Assembly (NCBI GenBank): GCA_964426675.1
Contig: CAYRRM010000013.1
Coordinates: 1-64,000, forward strand
Origin: DYMC01 sp035406705
Lineage (GTDB): Bacteria; Verrucomicrobiota; Lentisphaeria; Victivallales; GWF2-50-93
Length of the DNA stretch: 64,000 nucleotides
Reading direction: 5' to 3'
Shown here: in pieces, positions 55,436 to 64,000 of the stretch
How the letters are laid out: every line of letters begins with the position of its first letter
How positions within the stretch are numbered: position 1 is the first letter of the stretch
Translations under genes and position numbers: made by a program
Notes under the pieces: generated by a model
Seen by the model: the letters and a program-made list of their open reading frames with translations, nothing else
Database searches by the model: none
What the model was told of the DNA's origin: nothing

Positions 55436-56599
55436 TTAAAATTCTTTCTTTATTATCTCATTATAAAACTGAATCGTGCGTTCAGTACATAACTTCCACG
55501 TAAAATTAGAGGAAAATTGTATACCATCTTCAATTTTTTTCCTGCGAAATTCAGGTTGCTCAATCATTCTCTGTATTGCATAGGAAATCTCTTCAGTATT
55601 TTTCGGATTGCAATACTCAGCTACCCCTCCAGTAGATTCTCTTAAAGAAGGAATATCTGAAACAATGACAGGAACTCCACATCTCATAGCTTCAAGTGGA
55701 GGAGATGCCCAACCTTCATAAAAGCTCATAAAAATAAATAGTTCAGCAAGATTATAAATAATAGCAAGGTCTTCTGAACTGGGGCTAATATAATCAACAA
55801 AAACTAAATTATCAAGGATATTATATTTCCTTGCTAAATCAATGTAAAAGTTTGTATATTTTGTTTTTGGTCCAACCAGGATAAGATTAAATTCTTTTTT
55901 TACTTCTTTCTCAAGTAAATTATAGGCCTCAATAATTCCCTTAATGTTTTTAGATGGTATAGATGAACCGACATAAAGAAAAAACTTTTTATTCCCGAGA
56001 GAATACTTATTGCGAATTTTTTCCTCTTTTTCCTTTGGCAAATCAAGGATTTGAAATTCAGTTCCAACTCCTAAGGGAATAACATTTATCCTATCATTAG
56101 AAATTCCCCATATTCCATTCAACTCTTCTTTATTTACATTTGAAACAGTAATAAAATAATCTGATTGAGAAATTGTTTCTTCTATTTTGATTTTAAAATC
56201 AGAAACCACTTCATTTTCAAAGTAGTTTGGTAGAATTATTGGAGCAAAACCATGCAAAGTAGTAAGAACTTTCGCTTTGTGTACTGGTAGGTATGTATAT
56301 CCACCTGGAAAATGAAAAATTTGGAAGTTTTCTCTTATAAAAAATTTGGCATCTGGATATGAAAATAATTTCCAACTTAGTTTTAAAAGTCTTCCTGGTA
56401 TTTTAGAAGACACCACATTTACCTTGTTTTTATTAAAATTCGGCAATTTTATCATTCCAGAGTTCCAACCAAACAAATAGAGAAAAGTATATGTAATATC
56501 TGAATCTATCTCATTTATTTGAGAAAGTAAATTCCATGCATAGCGTTGGATTGCTCTTACGTCATTTATCGCATTTGTAGCGTCTATTACCACCTTCAT
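55436..56599 (-). CDS. Family 4 glycosyltransferase
   Basis: This 387-residue GT4 has AIQRYAWNLLSQINE, FHFPGGYTYLPV, the donor region LYVGSSIPSKNIKGIIEAYN and the FIFMSFYEGWASPPLEAMRC motif. Together with the previous gene it is the same mannosyltransferase-like subgroup. It is the last gene of a minus-strand run from the AraC regulator at 62496. Confidence 0.92.
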   Translation of the reverse strand: MKVVIDATNAINDVRAIQRYAWNLLSQINEIDSDITYTFLYLFGWNSGMIKLPNFNKNKVNVVSSKIPGRLLKLSWKLFSYPDAKFFIRENFQIFHFPGGYTYLPVHKAKVLTTLHGFAPIILPNYFENEVVSDFKIKIEETISQSDYFITVSNVNKEELNGIWGISNDRINVIPLGVGTEFQILDLPKEKEEKIRNKYSLGNKKFFLYVGSSIPSKNIKGIIEAYNLLEKEVKKEFNLILVGPKTKYTNFYIDLARKYNILDNLVFVDYISPSSEDLAIIYNLAELFIFMSFYEGWASPPLEAMRCGVPVIVSDIPSLRESTGGVAEYCNPKNTEEISYAIQRMIEQPEFRRKKIEDGIQFSSNFTWKLCTERTIQFYNEIIKKEF

Positions 56600-56602
56600 C
56601 TT

Positions 56603-58507
56603 TCAAGACCTGATTAGAATATTTAATCTATCTATCATCCACAATCTCATTGAATGATCAAATTTTTCTGACTGAAATTCGTCCCAAATTTTTTCTACTG
56701 ATTTTCTATTTAGGAATTCAACCCATATTTTTTTATTTGAAAATATGCGTTCTTTAATTTCATCTTTTAATTCTCCTCTCATCCATTTTGATAAAGGCAT
56801 TGAAAAACCTTTTTTCGGTAAAGAAGATATCTGGGATGAAATTTTTTCACCTACAAGTCTTCTTAAAATAGCTTTACTTCGGCCATTTGCGATTTTCGCA
56901 GCCCCCTTGATTGAATTGACATATTCAGCAAGTCTGTGGTCAAGAAACGGACTCCTACATTCAAGAGAATTAGCCATAGAAGCAATATCGAGTTTGCAAA
57001 GAATATCATCAGCAAGATAGAGACGTTGATCTACCTCAAGCCATTTATCAAGCAAATTATCTGAACTTGCTTCTCTAAAAAAACGAGAAAATTGCTCTAT
57101 ATCGTCCTGTTGTGATTCTTTTATAATTTTAGAAAAATCCTCATTAAAAAGCTCATCCCTCCATTTTTTGTGATATAAAGAAGCTATATTTTCTCCTTTC
57201 AGAGGTAGAGAAAAGGCAGAGGAAATAGAATCAGCAATATCTCGCCTGGAAAATTTAAAAGGAAGAAAAGAGATAAAATCTGCCAGATATTTTTTCAGTT
57301 CAAATGGTAAAGAGCCAAAAAATCTATAAAAATTTAATTTTAAATAACCTGTATATCCTGCAAAAAGTTCATCACCACCATCTCCTGTTAATGCGACTTT
57401 TACGTATTGCCTGGCCCCTTCACTAACATAATATGTCATTACAGCAGAGTGATCTGAAAAGGGTTGTCCATAATGCCGAGCAAGCTTATCGGCAACAGTC
57501 AAAAAATCTGGTTTCACTCTTATTTCTATATGTTCAGTATTCAAAATTTTAGCGATTTCAGATGCTACAACCGATTCATCTTCAATGTATTCTACCCCTG
57601 AGCTAACCGTAAAAGTCTTTACTGGATTTACACTTTGCTCTACCATATAAGATGTAATAAGTGAGGAATCAATTCCCCCCGAAAGGAATGCTCCGATAGG
57701 AACATCAGAACGCATTCTTATTTTTACAGACTCTGCGATAAGAGATTTAATTTTTTCTAAATCTGCCTCTTTTGTCCCACAAACATTTGGTTTCCAGTAT
57801 TGTTTTAAGATTTTTCGCTCGTTTATGACACTAATCCAATGTCCAGCAGGAAGAGAATAAATCCCTTGATATGCTGTGAGCGGAGCAGCTATAAATCCAT
57901 ATCTAAAATACTGTGCGATGGCTGTTTTATTGATACTAACATCAGAGAATTCTTTTAACCCCCAGAATGCTTGTAACTCTGAAGCAAAGAAAAAATCTCC
58001 TTCTCTCTCAGCATAAAATAATGGTTTTTGTCCAAACCTATCCCTTGCAAGAAATAAAAAATCCCTATTTGCATCATAAAGAGCAAAAGCGAACATTCCT
58101 ACAAGATGATGAAGCATATTTTCTCTATACTCTTCCCATAAATGCAATAGGACTTCAGTATCACCTGTAGTTTTAAATAGATGTCCTCTTTTTTTTAAAA
58201 ATTCTGAAAGTTCGATATAATTATAAATTTCTCCATTGAAGACAACCCATATCGAAAAATCTTCATTAGATAGAGGTTGTTTAGCTCCTTCTATATCGAT
58301 GATTGATAGTCTACGATGGCCAAAATAAAGTTTTGCTTTTTTATCAGGAACAACACTGTTATAAGTAAAATATGCTTTTTCGCCAGGCGTTGTAACTAAA
58401 TATCCCCATGCATCAGGGCCGCGATGCGAAATTCGCAAGGTCATAGAATGAATATCGTTAAGCCTATCTTTTTTTTCAGTGTTGAATATTCCTGCTATAC
58501 CGCACAT
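56603..58507 (-). CDS. asnB: Asparagine synthase (glutamine-hydrolysing)
   Basis: This 634-residue enzyme begins MCGIAGIF, giving the Cys nucleophile after Met removal. It has the glutaminase region RISHRGPDAWG and VVFNGEIYNY, and the synthetase P-loop-like GAFLSGGIDSSLIT, LTGDGGDELFAGY and KLDIASMANSLECRSPFLDH. In polysaccharide clusters such proteins often amidate a sugar carboxylate rather than aspartate. Palindrome copies lie at 56888 and 58425. Confidence 0.95.
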   Translation of the reverse strand: MCGIAGIFNTEKKDRLNDIHSMTLRISHRGPDAWGYLVTTPGEKAYFTYNSVVPDKKAKLYFGHRRLSIIDIEGAKQPLSNEDFSIWVVFNGEIYNYIELSEFLKKRGHLFKTTGDTEVLLHLWEEYRENMLHHLVGMFAFALYDANRDFLFLARDRFGQKPLFYAEREGDFFFASELQAFWGLKEFSDVSINKTAIAQYFRYGFIAAPLTAYQGIYSLPAGHWISVINERKILKQYWKPNVCGTKEADLEKIKSLIAESVKIRMRSDVPIGAFLSGGIDSSLITSYMVEQSVNPVKTFTVSSGVEYIEDESVVASEIAKILNTEHIEIRVKPDFLTVADKLARHYGQPFSDHSAVMTYYVSEGARQYVKVALTGDGGDELFAGYTGYLKLNFYRFFGSLPFELKKYLADFISFLPFKFSRRDIADSISSAFSLPLKGENIASLYHKKWRDELFNEDFSKIIKESQQDDIEQFSRFFREASSDNLLDKWLEVDQRLYLADDILCKLDIASMANSLECRSPFLDHRLAEYVNSIKGAAKIANGRSKAILRRLVGEKISSQISSLPKKGFSMPLSKWMRGELKDEIKERIFSNKKIWVEFLNRKSVEKIWDEFQSEKFDHSMRLWMIDRLNILIRS

Positions 58508-58534
58508 ATAAGATATTTTCCTGTCTTCTCTCTT

Positions 58535-59650
58535 TTAAAATGATTCTATTAAAATTCCCCTGTAATAATCAATAATTTTATTTGCGACTTTAGCAACATC
58601 ATAATTTTCAGAATGAATTTTAGCTTTATTTGCGAGACTTCTCCTCAATTTGTCATCATATTTTAACAAACACAAAGCTTTGCATATTTGTTCAACATTT
58701 CCGGGATTGATTAATATAGCATTTTCATTGTTTTTTGCTATTTCTACTATCCCACCCACAGAACTTGCAATCACAGGTAAACCTACAGAAAACGCTTCAA
58801 TAATACATATGCCAAATGATTCGACTATTGAGGGTAAAATAAGACAATCTGCTATTTTCATAATTTCCGGAACATCAGTACGCGCACCAAGAAAAGAGAT
58901 AACTTTATCCAAAGATTTTCTTTGGGTTATTTTCAGTATTTTTTCTTTCTCTTCACCATAACCAATAATCAGAAATTTAAAATTTTCATTTTGCAACTGT
59001 TCCACCGCACCTAATAAATATTCATATCCCTTTTGCCATTTAAAATTTGCAACACATAAAACGACAAAATCACTTTCTGTGAGATAAAAGTCTTCCCTCT
59101 TGTAATTCGATAATTCAAACCTTCTGCGAAAACCGAAAACATCAATACAATTAGGAATTACCTCTATAGGTACATTGCAAAAAGGATTTTCAATTTTAAA
59201 TGCTTCCTTCGCTGCTTTTGACACAGCAATTATGTTTGTTGTAAGACGATATGTTACTTTCTTTAAGAAAGTCAGTTTGTGTTTATATTTCTCTCCGATA
59301 GAATGAATATGTGCAATTCTTTTTCTTACACCAGCAAGATATGCTAAAGGTATTGCAAAACAATCAGAATAGTGAAGATGAGTATGAATTATGTCAGGTT
59401 TTATTTGTAAAATAAGCAATAATAATTTCAGTATTTTGAAGGGGAAATTGAATTTATTAAGGAAAATACACTTGACATTTATTCCTTCTTTTTCAAGTAG
59501 TTCTGCGTTATATCCTTTTCCAAAGAGAGTTATGAACTGAATTTTAAGGCCACGTTTCTTTAATTCAATAGCAACAGTGACGAGAGAAGTCCAACCTCCA
59601 AGCATTAAATCATCACAAACAAATAAAATCTTTACATTAGTATTATTCAA
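58535..59650 (-). CDS. Family 4 glycosyltransferase
   Basis: This 371-residue GT4 has KILFVCDDLMLGGWTSLV, DIIHTHLHYSDCFAIPLAYL, the donor region CVANFKWQKGYEYLLGAVEQ and the LPSIVESFGICIIEAFSVGL signature. It starts at a TTG with GAGAGAAG upstream. It lies between asnB and a Gfo/Idh gene in the minus-strand run. Confidence 0.91.
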   Translation of the reverse strand: MNNTNVKILFVCDDLMLGGWTSLVTVAIELKKRGLKIQFITLFGKGYNAELLEKEGINVKCIFLNKFNFPFKILKLLLLILQIKPDIIHTHLHYSDCFAIPLAYLAGVRKRIAHIHSIGEKYKHKLTFLKKVTYRLTTNIIAVSKAAKEAFKIENPFCNVPIEVIPNCIDVFGFRRRFELSNYKREDFYLTESDFVVLCVANFKWQKGYEYLLGAVEQLQNENFKFLIIGYGEEKEKILKITQRKSLDKVISFLGARTDVPEIMKIADCLILPSIVESFGICIIEAFSVGLPVIASSVGGIVEIAKNNENAILINPGNVEQICKALCLLKYDDKLRRSLANKAKIHSENYDVAKVANKIIDYYRGILIESF

Positions 59651-59705
59651 AGGTAAACTTCTCTCTTTCTATAGATCTTAAATCTTAAAAGAAATTATGG
59701 AAAAA

Positions 59706-60779
59706 TTAATCAATTAGAGGAGAGAAATTCATATCTACGCTTTTTCCCTCTCTCATCGCTTTGTAAATGGCAAGAACGGTTTTTACAGTAAGGGCCGCTG
59801 ATTTTAGATCTACAACAGGGGTGGTATTTGTCCTTATTGAATCTACAAAATTTTTTATCTGAGCAAAATGAAATCCACCATAATAAGATTTTCCAGATAA
59901 TAATTTTTCCGTATCATCATTAGAAACAATTTGATTGAAAAGTGAAAGCATATCCTGATTTTTAAACTTCATTTCAACGACGTTAGAATTATTCAGGAAA
60001 ACAAAGCCTTCAGTACCACTCAACCATAATGCGTTATGCCATTGATTATAACTTGCTGAATTTGCACTAACTGTAGCAAGCGCACCAGATTCAAACTCAA
60101 TTGCAGACGCGACAACATCCTCTGTTTCAATTACCCCGACATGAGCAAGATTTGCGATTTTCGCAGAAACAGTTTTTGGTTTTCCGCAACACCAGAGCAA
60201 AAGATCGAGATAATGGATAGCCTGATTAATCATAACAGAACCACCTTCAGTCTGCCATTTACCTCGCCAGAAATCAGCTTCATAATATTCTTTTGTTCTT
60301 AGGTAACTGCATGCGATTCCTGCACTAATAATTTTTCCAAAAGCATTATGAGACAAAAGTTGTTTTATAGCCTTAAAGAGCGGATTAAATCTATTCTGAA
60401 AAACTCCCGAAAAAACAATGTTATTATTCTTCTTTGCAGAATTTAGTATTAATTCAAGAGTTTCTTCTTTATGAGCGAGAGGTTTTTCACACAATACATT
60501 TATTTTTCTTTGCAAGGCTTCATCACATATTTCTGCATGACTTGAGTGGTCAGTACAAACTGATATTGCATCTAACTTCTCTTTTAAAAAAAGTTCTCTA
60601 AAATCAGTATAGACATTTGCATTAAGCATGTATTTTTCATTCAATTTCTTACATTTTTCAGCAACCAGATCACAAAGCGCAATAATTTTTACATCATTCA
60701 AATTCAAAAAACTTTCGATATGAGAAGGAGCTATTACTCCACAACCTATAATAGCTATATTTAAAATATTTTTATTCAT
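59706..60779 (-). CDS. Gfo/Idh/MocA-family oxidoreductase
   Basis: From the ATG at 60779 the protein is 357 residues; the 60884 start would run into the PIG-L gene and adds no family sequence. It has the Rossmann motif IAIIGCGVIAPSHI, the EKPLAHKEETL segment and GGSVMINQAIHYLDLLLW. It likely oxidises a nucleotide- or free sugar. A palindrome copy (60153-60165) encodes AKIAN. Confidence 0.93.
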   Translation of the reverse strand: MNKNILNIAIIGCGVIAPSHIESFLNLNDVKIIALCDLVAEKCKKLNEKYMLNANVYTDFRELFLKEKLDAISVCTDHSSHAEICDEALQRKINVLCEKPLAHKEETLELILNSAKKNNNIVFSGVFQNRFNPLFKAIKQLLSHNAFGKIISAGIACSYLRTKEYYEADFWRGKWQTEGGSVMINQAIHYLDLLLWCCGKPKTVSAKIANLAHVGVIETEDVVASAIEFESGALATVSANSASYNQWHNALWLSGTEGFVFLNNSNVVEMKFKNQDMLSLFNQIVSNDDTEKLLSGKSYYGGFHFAQIKNFVDSIRTNTTPVVDLKSAALTVKTVLAIYKAMREGKSVDMNFSPLID

Positions 60780-60835
60780 TTTCTTAAAACATAATTCTAT
60801 GACAAACAAAAGCTTCTGCCGCAACTGCAGAAATT

Positions 60836-61525
60836 TCATGCCCCTCTTGTACGAGCAAGATATTCCATATTTTCTATACTGCAATGATGCGGAGAATGTC
60901 TAAGTTGAGACCTATGTAAACTTAAAGCTTTTAATTTGATATCTAAATAATCACTTATATCAACATAAAAATTAGGATGAAATTTATCATAATCTACATT
61001 CCAGAATAATGTCTGATTATCATAGCTTAAAACAATTTTAGGAAAACTTTTAACTTTTGGATCATGAGGTCGACAAGCAGTAAAACCTGCTTTAAATGTA
61101 GCTACATGATCCTGATTATATGAAATAGCAGGCAAAGCCACAATTGTAGGATTTATTCTATCCAACGCAACAGAAGAATCTCTTTCAATAATCGAGATAA
61201 GATCCCTTTGAGGTATTTTATCAAGTCTCAGGTGAGTTTCAGAATCAGTGAATACTATATCATAACCATCTACCTTCAAAAATTTTGCGACCACCTCAAA
61301 TTCTGTAAGTCTGGTAGATGCTTTAACTGGTTCATTACTACCATTATAATGTTTAAGGTCTCCGACGCTCATTACCATAATATATACTTCGCCGCCAAAA
61401 TCTTTTATTTTTGCAATAGTTCCGGCACAACCAAAAGACTCATCATCAGCATGAGGGGATATTACAAGAAGTCTTTGCTTTGATAAAAATTGATTCGTCG
61501 CATTTATATATTTTGTTTTATTCAT
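60836..61525 (-). CDS. PIG-L family deacetylase
   Basis: From the ATG at 61525 (AAGAAG upstream) the protein is 229 residues. It has the metal-binding SPHADDESFGCAGTI and later SYNQDHVATFKAGFTA, hallmarks of LmbE/PIG-L zinc deacetylases such as those acting on N-acetylglucosaminyl compounds. Companions AraC, Gfo/Idh and glycosyltransferases suggest a sugar-deacetylation step. Confidence 0.91.
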   Translation of the reverse strand: MNKTKYINATNQFLSKQRLLVISPHADDESFGCAGTIAKIKDFGGEVYIMVMSVGDLKHYNGSNEPVKASTRLTEFEVVAKFLKVDGYDIVFTDSETHLRLDKIPQRDLISIIERDSSVALDRINPTIVALPAISYNQDHVATFKAGFTACRPHDPKVKSFPKIVLSYDNQTLFWNVDYDKFHPNFYVDISDYLDIKLKALSLHRSQLRHSPHHCSIENMEYLARTRGA

Positions 61526-61596
61526 CTTCTTTTTTGTTTTAGAGTAAATTAATTCATAATTTAAAGTATGCAAAAAACATTTTTATTTAATTATTG

Positions 61597-62496
61597 TCAA
61601 TATTGATATTCTCTGAATTTTTTTCTGTAATCTGCCGGGGACATTCCTGTATAAAGCTTAAATTTACGATTGAAAAAACTAATATCAGAAAAACCAGATT
61701 CATATGCAATTGAAATAATTTTATCATTTGTAAACCGTAACATCTGCATCGCCATTTGAAGCCTTTTTTCTGTCAAATATTTAAAAATAGTTTTCCCTGT
61801 ATGCTTTTTGAATTCCCTACATAAGTAATTGGGACTTAAAGCCACTAAATCAGCGACTTTTATGAGACTAAATTTTTCTCTAAAATTATCTTCTATGTAT
61901 ACCCTTGCCTTTTCTGCAACTGAAGATAACTTTATTTGTGGAAGTCCTTTAAAGTCAAAACCTGACTTTAACACTTTTCTGCAAAGGATTATAAGAAAAA
62001 GTCTAAATAGAGCTTCTGCTGTATTTATGTAGCCAGGTAGTTTTTGTTCAAATTCTCTATTAAGAAGCTTTACAACCTCAACAGCAGTATCATCACCTTT
62101 TAAATCTATATGAACAATTTTATTTAATTCATTCTGGAAACCAGGATGAATCGGCAAAAATAAATTTAATATTTTATCTAAGGGGGCACCTAATTGAGGT
62201 AAGGGATAAACCTGTGGATCAAAGAAAATGTTCATTATTTCAATTCCTTCCCGAGGAGTTATTATGCTGTGAAATTGTCCAAAATGAGTGATACTCAAAG
62301 ATGGGCCACTTTCTTTGATCTCATTTTCACCAAGATAATGGATGGCTTTTCCTCTTATTATGAAACTCAGTAAAACAGTCTCTACTTTGTGAAGTGATTT
62401 TTTTCGATTAATATAACATGGAAAATACCGCGTGGCTAAACCAAAACTTCTTAATTCAGGGTGATCTCTTCGTGCTGGATAGGTAAATATTCCCAT
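61597..62496 (-). CDS. AraC-family transcriptional regulator
   Basis: This 299-residue regulator has an N-terminal sensor half with HYLGENEIKESGPSLSITHF. The C-terminal double helix-turn-helix is LIKVADLVALSPNYLCREFK and IISIAYESGFSDISFFNRKF. It is divergent from a UroD-like gene and upstream of the PIG-L and Gfo/Idh genes. It probably controls one or both. Its sensor domain is unlike that of the AraC at 42060, so the two likely answer to different ligands. Confidence 0.93.
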   Translation of the reverse strand: MGIFTYPARRDHPELRSFGLATRYFPCYINRKKSLHKVETVLLSFIIRGKAIHYLGENEIKESGPSLSITHFGQFHSIITPREGIEIMNIFFDPQVYPLPQLGAPLDKILNLFLPIHPGFQNELNKIVHIDLKGDDTAVEVVKLLNREFEQKLPGYINTAEALFRLFLIILCRKVLKSGFDFKGLPQIKLSSVAEKARVYIEDNFREKFSLIKVADLVALSPNYLCREFKKHTGKTIFKYLTEKRLQMAMQMLRFTNDKIISIAYESGFSDISFFNRKFKLYTGMSPADYRKKFREYQY

Positions 62497-62608
62497 TTTG
62501 CCTATATAAAGTCAATATTCTTATATATTTTAGATAAAATATACCAAGTTTTTTTTATATCAATATAATATATTAACTTAAATTTTTAAAAGGGAGTTTT
62601 AATTAATT

Positions 62609-63616
62609 ATGAAAAACAGAGAGAGATTTAAAAACTTAATGAATTTTAAAAAAGTTGACAGAATGCCTATTATTGAGTGGGCTTCATGGTGGGATAAAAC
62701 CATTGAACGATGGCATACTGAAGGTCTGCCTCATAATTTAACAGATCGTTATGAAATCTCTAGATATTTCGACTTGGATATCTATTATCAAGATTGGTTT
62801 CGTCCAATACACTGGACATGCCCTCCCCCACCCTATCATGGAGCGGGTTTAATTTCTGATATCTCAAATGCGGCACTAAAGTATGAAGAATTAAAAGAAT
62901 TTCTATTTAAAATAGAAACAGATTGGCCTTTTTCTGAGAAAAAATGGGATAAGTGGACATCAGAACAAGAAAATGGAGATGCCGTAATATGGTTTACGCT
63001 TGATGGATTTTTTTGGTTTCCAAGAAAAATTTTAGGGATTGAGAATCACCTATATGGATTTTATGATTTACCTGATTTAATGCACCAAATGAATAAAGAA
63101 CTATCTGACTGGATGATTCAAATTATTGAGAAAATATGTAAAAATTATAGTCCTGACTTTATGACTTTTGCCGAGGACTTGAGTTATAACAATGGACCTA
63201 TGCTTTCAGAAGATATGTTTGACGAATTCATGTTGCCATATTATAAAAAGGTAATCCCTATCTTAAAAAAATATGAAATTAAAGTATTTATCGACTCTGA
63301 TGGTAATGTAAATAAAGCTGCACGCTGGTTTGAAAAAGCTGGAATAGATGGGATACTCCCTCTTGAAAAACAAGCTGGATCAGACCCGCTTACCATAAGA
63401 AGAGAATGCCCAACAATGCTATTTATTGGAGCTTTCGATAAAATGAAAATCTCAAAAGGAGAATTCGAAATGAGAAAAGAATTCGAAAGTCTTCTACCAA
63501 TGATAAGAGAGGGAGGATTTATTGTTTCGTGTGACCATCAAACGCCTCCACAAGTATCATTAGAAAATTATAAGATTTATCTCTCTCTCTTGAGAGAATA
63601 CGCCAATTTAATATAG
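62609..63616 (+). CDS. Uroporphyrinogen decarboxylase-family protein (UroD-like)
   Basis: This 335-residue protein begins MKNRERFKNLMNFKKVDRMP, the typical UroD-like opening. It has DFMTFAEDLSYNNGPMLSED, then FIDSDGNVN where its paralogue at 43044 has HSCGN, so the His and Cys of the HxCG motif are replaced. It ends with FIVSCDHQTPPQVS. Without the usual zinc ligands its chemistry may differ from MtaA-like enzymes. AAAAGGGAG precedes the ATG. It is divergent from an AraC gene. Confidence 0.85.
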   Translation: MKNRERFKNLMNFKKVDRMPIIEWASWWDKTIERWHTEGLPHNLTDRYEISRYFDLDIYYQDWFRPIHWTCPPPPYHGAGLISDISNAALKYEELKEFLFKIETDWPFSEKKWDKWTSEQENGDAVIWFTLDGFFWFPRKILGIENHLYGFYDLPDLMHQMNKELSDWMIQIIEKICKNYSPDFMTFAEDLSYNNGPMLSEDMFDEFMLPYYKKVIPILKKYEIKVFIDSDGNVNKAARWFEKAGIDGILPLEKQAGSDPLTIRRECPTMLFIGAFDKMKISKGEFEMRKEFESLLPMIREGGFIVSCDHQTPPQVSLENYKIYLSLLREYANLI

Positions 63617-63950
63617 CGATTACTTATAATCAGCCCATTTACTTTATCTTTTTTCTTGGTGTTCATGAGAGGAGTGTTTTTGTACAATATCCTTACTATT
63701 CATGAGTTGTAAACAAAAGATGACAATTTGCTTTCAAATCAAACCTGACAAAACACTTCTAATTCTGAGAAATCATCATTACGTATCATATTGGAATTAA
63801 AAATGTAGAATATGACTTACATGGTGAGTCTTTTGGAATGAGAAGATTCTACGAAATATCCTTTTTGAAGTAAAAAATGGGGGTATTAAGAAAAAGATTT
63901 AATTGCATAAAAAATAAGAAACTTTTGAGAATAGGGGGAAATAGAGAAAA
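63617..63950 (+). other. Intergenic; possible gene remnant
   Basis: No intact gene is seen. A short open stretch ending at a TAA near 63872 reads YDLHGESFGMRRFYEISFLK, faintly like the C-terminal part of AAA15-type ATPases. It has no start and stops precede it, so at most it is a relic. Confidence 0.3.
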
Positions 63951-64000
63951 TTACTTATTTCTTTTTTTTGCTGAATCAATAATCTCACTCATTATTGTAT
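63951..64000 (-). CDS. Possible 3' end of a gene cut by the window edge
   Basis: Minus-strand codons entering from beyond the window read IMSEIIDSAKKRNK and then TAA at 63951-63953. This looks like a normal protein C-terminus, but only 16 codons are visible and no function can be given. Confidence 0.3.
   Translation of the reverse strand, partial: TIMSEIIDSAKKRNK

Larger units (their letters stand above)
1931..60165. repeat. Interspersed 13-bp palindrome family (19 exact copies)
   Basis: Sequences of the form TGCGA-NNN-TCGCA with an A/T-only centre (AAT, ATT, TTT or AAA) start at 1931, 3308, 3638, 10829, 22965, 23394, 27652, 28679, 30934, 32418, 32448, 32871, 34027, 34270, 39063, 48777, 56888, 58425 and 60153. 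Near copies lie at 12787, 21711 and 26797. Every exact copy is inside a gene, in all three frames, giving peptides such as CEIRK, AKIA/AIFA and LRIS. None lies in the intergenic gaps. Confidence 0.85.

Noticed and set aside
63770..63872. AAA15-like ATPase remnant, suggesting a lost defence gene
   Set aside because: Resemblance covers about 20 residues with no start and a stop just upstream; too weak to claim.

Overview
The DNA is A+T-rich (about two thirds or more A+T by eye) and densely packed with bacterial genes that use ATG/GTG/TTG starts and all three stops. It comes from a Gram-negative (diderm) bacterium: there is a Kdo transferase (waaA), TolB, two LolA-like periplasmic proteins, a lipoprotein secretin and an L,D-transpeptidase. 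A sulfatase, a ThuA protein, UroD-like proteins, Gfo/Idh oxidoreductases and sugar-responsive AraC regulators recall Lentisphaerae/Planctomycetes-like or candidate-phylum bacteria. I cannot place it more exactly. No rRNA, tRNA, CRISPR array, insertion sequence, phage or classical defence system was recognised.

Layout. 1-14.3 kb is housekeeping: a truncated PAS sensor, radC with a phosphodiesterase, a minus-strand operon (L,D-transpeptidase, accA, an N-acetylglutamate-synthase-like GNAT, murI), a stand-alone AICAR transformylase, a parvulin chaperone, a LolA-like protein, a CobD-CobQ fusion and serA. 14.5-22.1 kb holds rpsD with a clear terminator, then a type II secretion-like operon in the order L-M-C-D-E. 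22.4-24.1 kb is a radical-SAM/MnmC-like fusion probably acting on tRNA wobble uridine. 24.2-30.4 kb is a minus-strand block: prfB, waaA, thiC, a sugar isomerase-like protein and a sulfatase. 30.4-41.2 kb holds an M42 peptidase, a frameshifted polytopic membrane protein, purB, a second LolA-like protein, comM, tolB and a DinG-like helicase.

41.2-45.2 kb is an AraC-controlled module (ThuA, UroD-like, Gfo/Idh) with probable operator repeats. 45.5-59.7 kb is a surface-polysaccharide cluster: glycosyltransferases, a MurJ/Wzx flippase, methyltransferases, GDP-mannose dehydratase and asparagine synthase. Its strand switches, and one glycosyltransferase is frameshifted. 59.7-63.6 kb is a second AraC/UroD-like/Gfo-Idh module that also has a PIG-L deacetylase.

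Two window-wide patterns are not explained by ordinary genes. One is a 13-bp palindrome family (TGCGA-NNN-TCGCA, A/T centre) found 19 times, always inside genes. The other is a set of three decayed copies of an unknown short coding element in intergenic gaps (about 8.85, 22.15 and 37.5 kb). The most interesting gene-level observations are the radical-SAM/MnmC fusion, the CobD-CobQ fusion, two genes broken by a -1 shift at or beside A-runs, and the paired AraC/UroD-like sugar modules.
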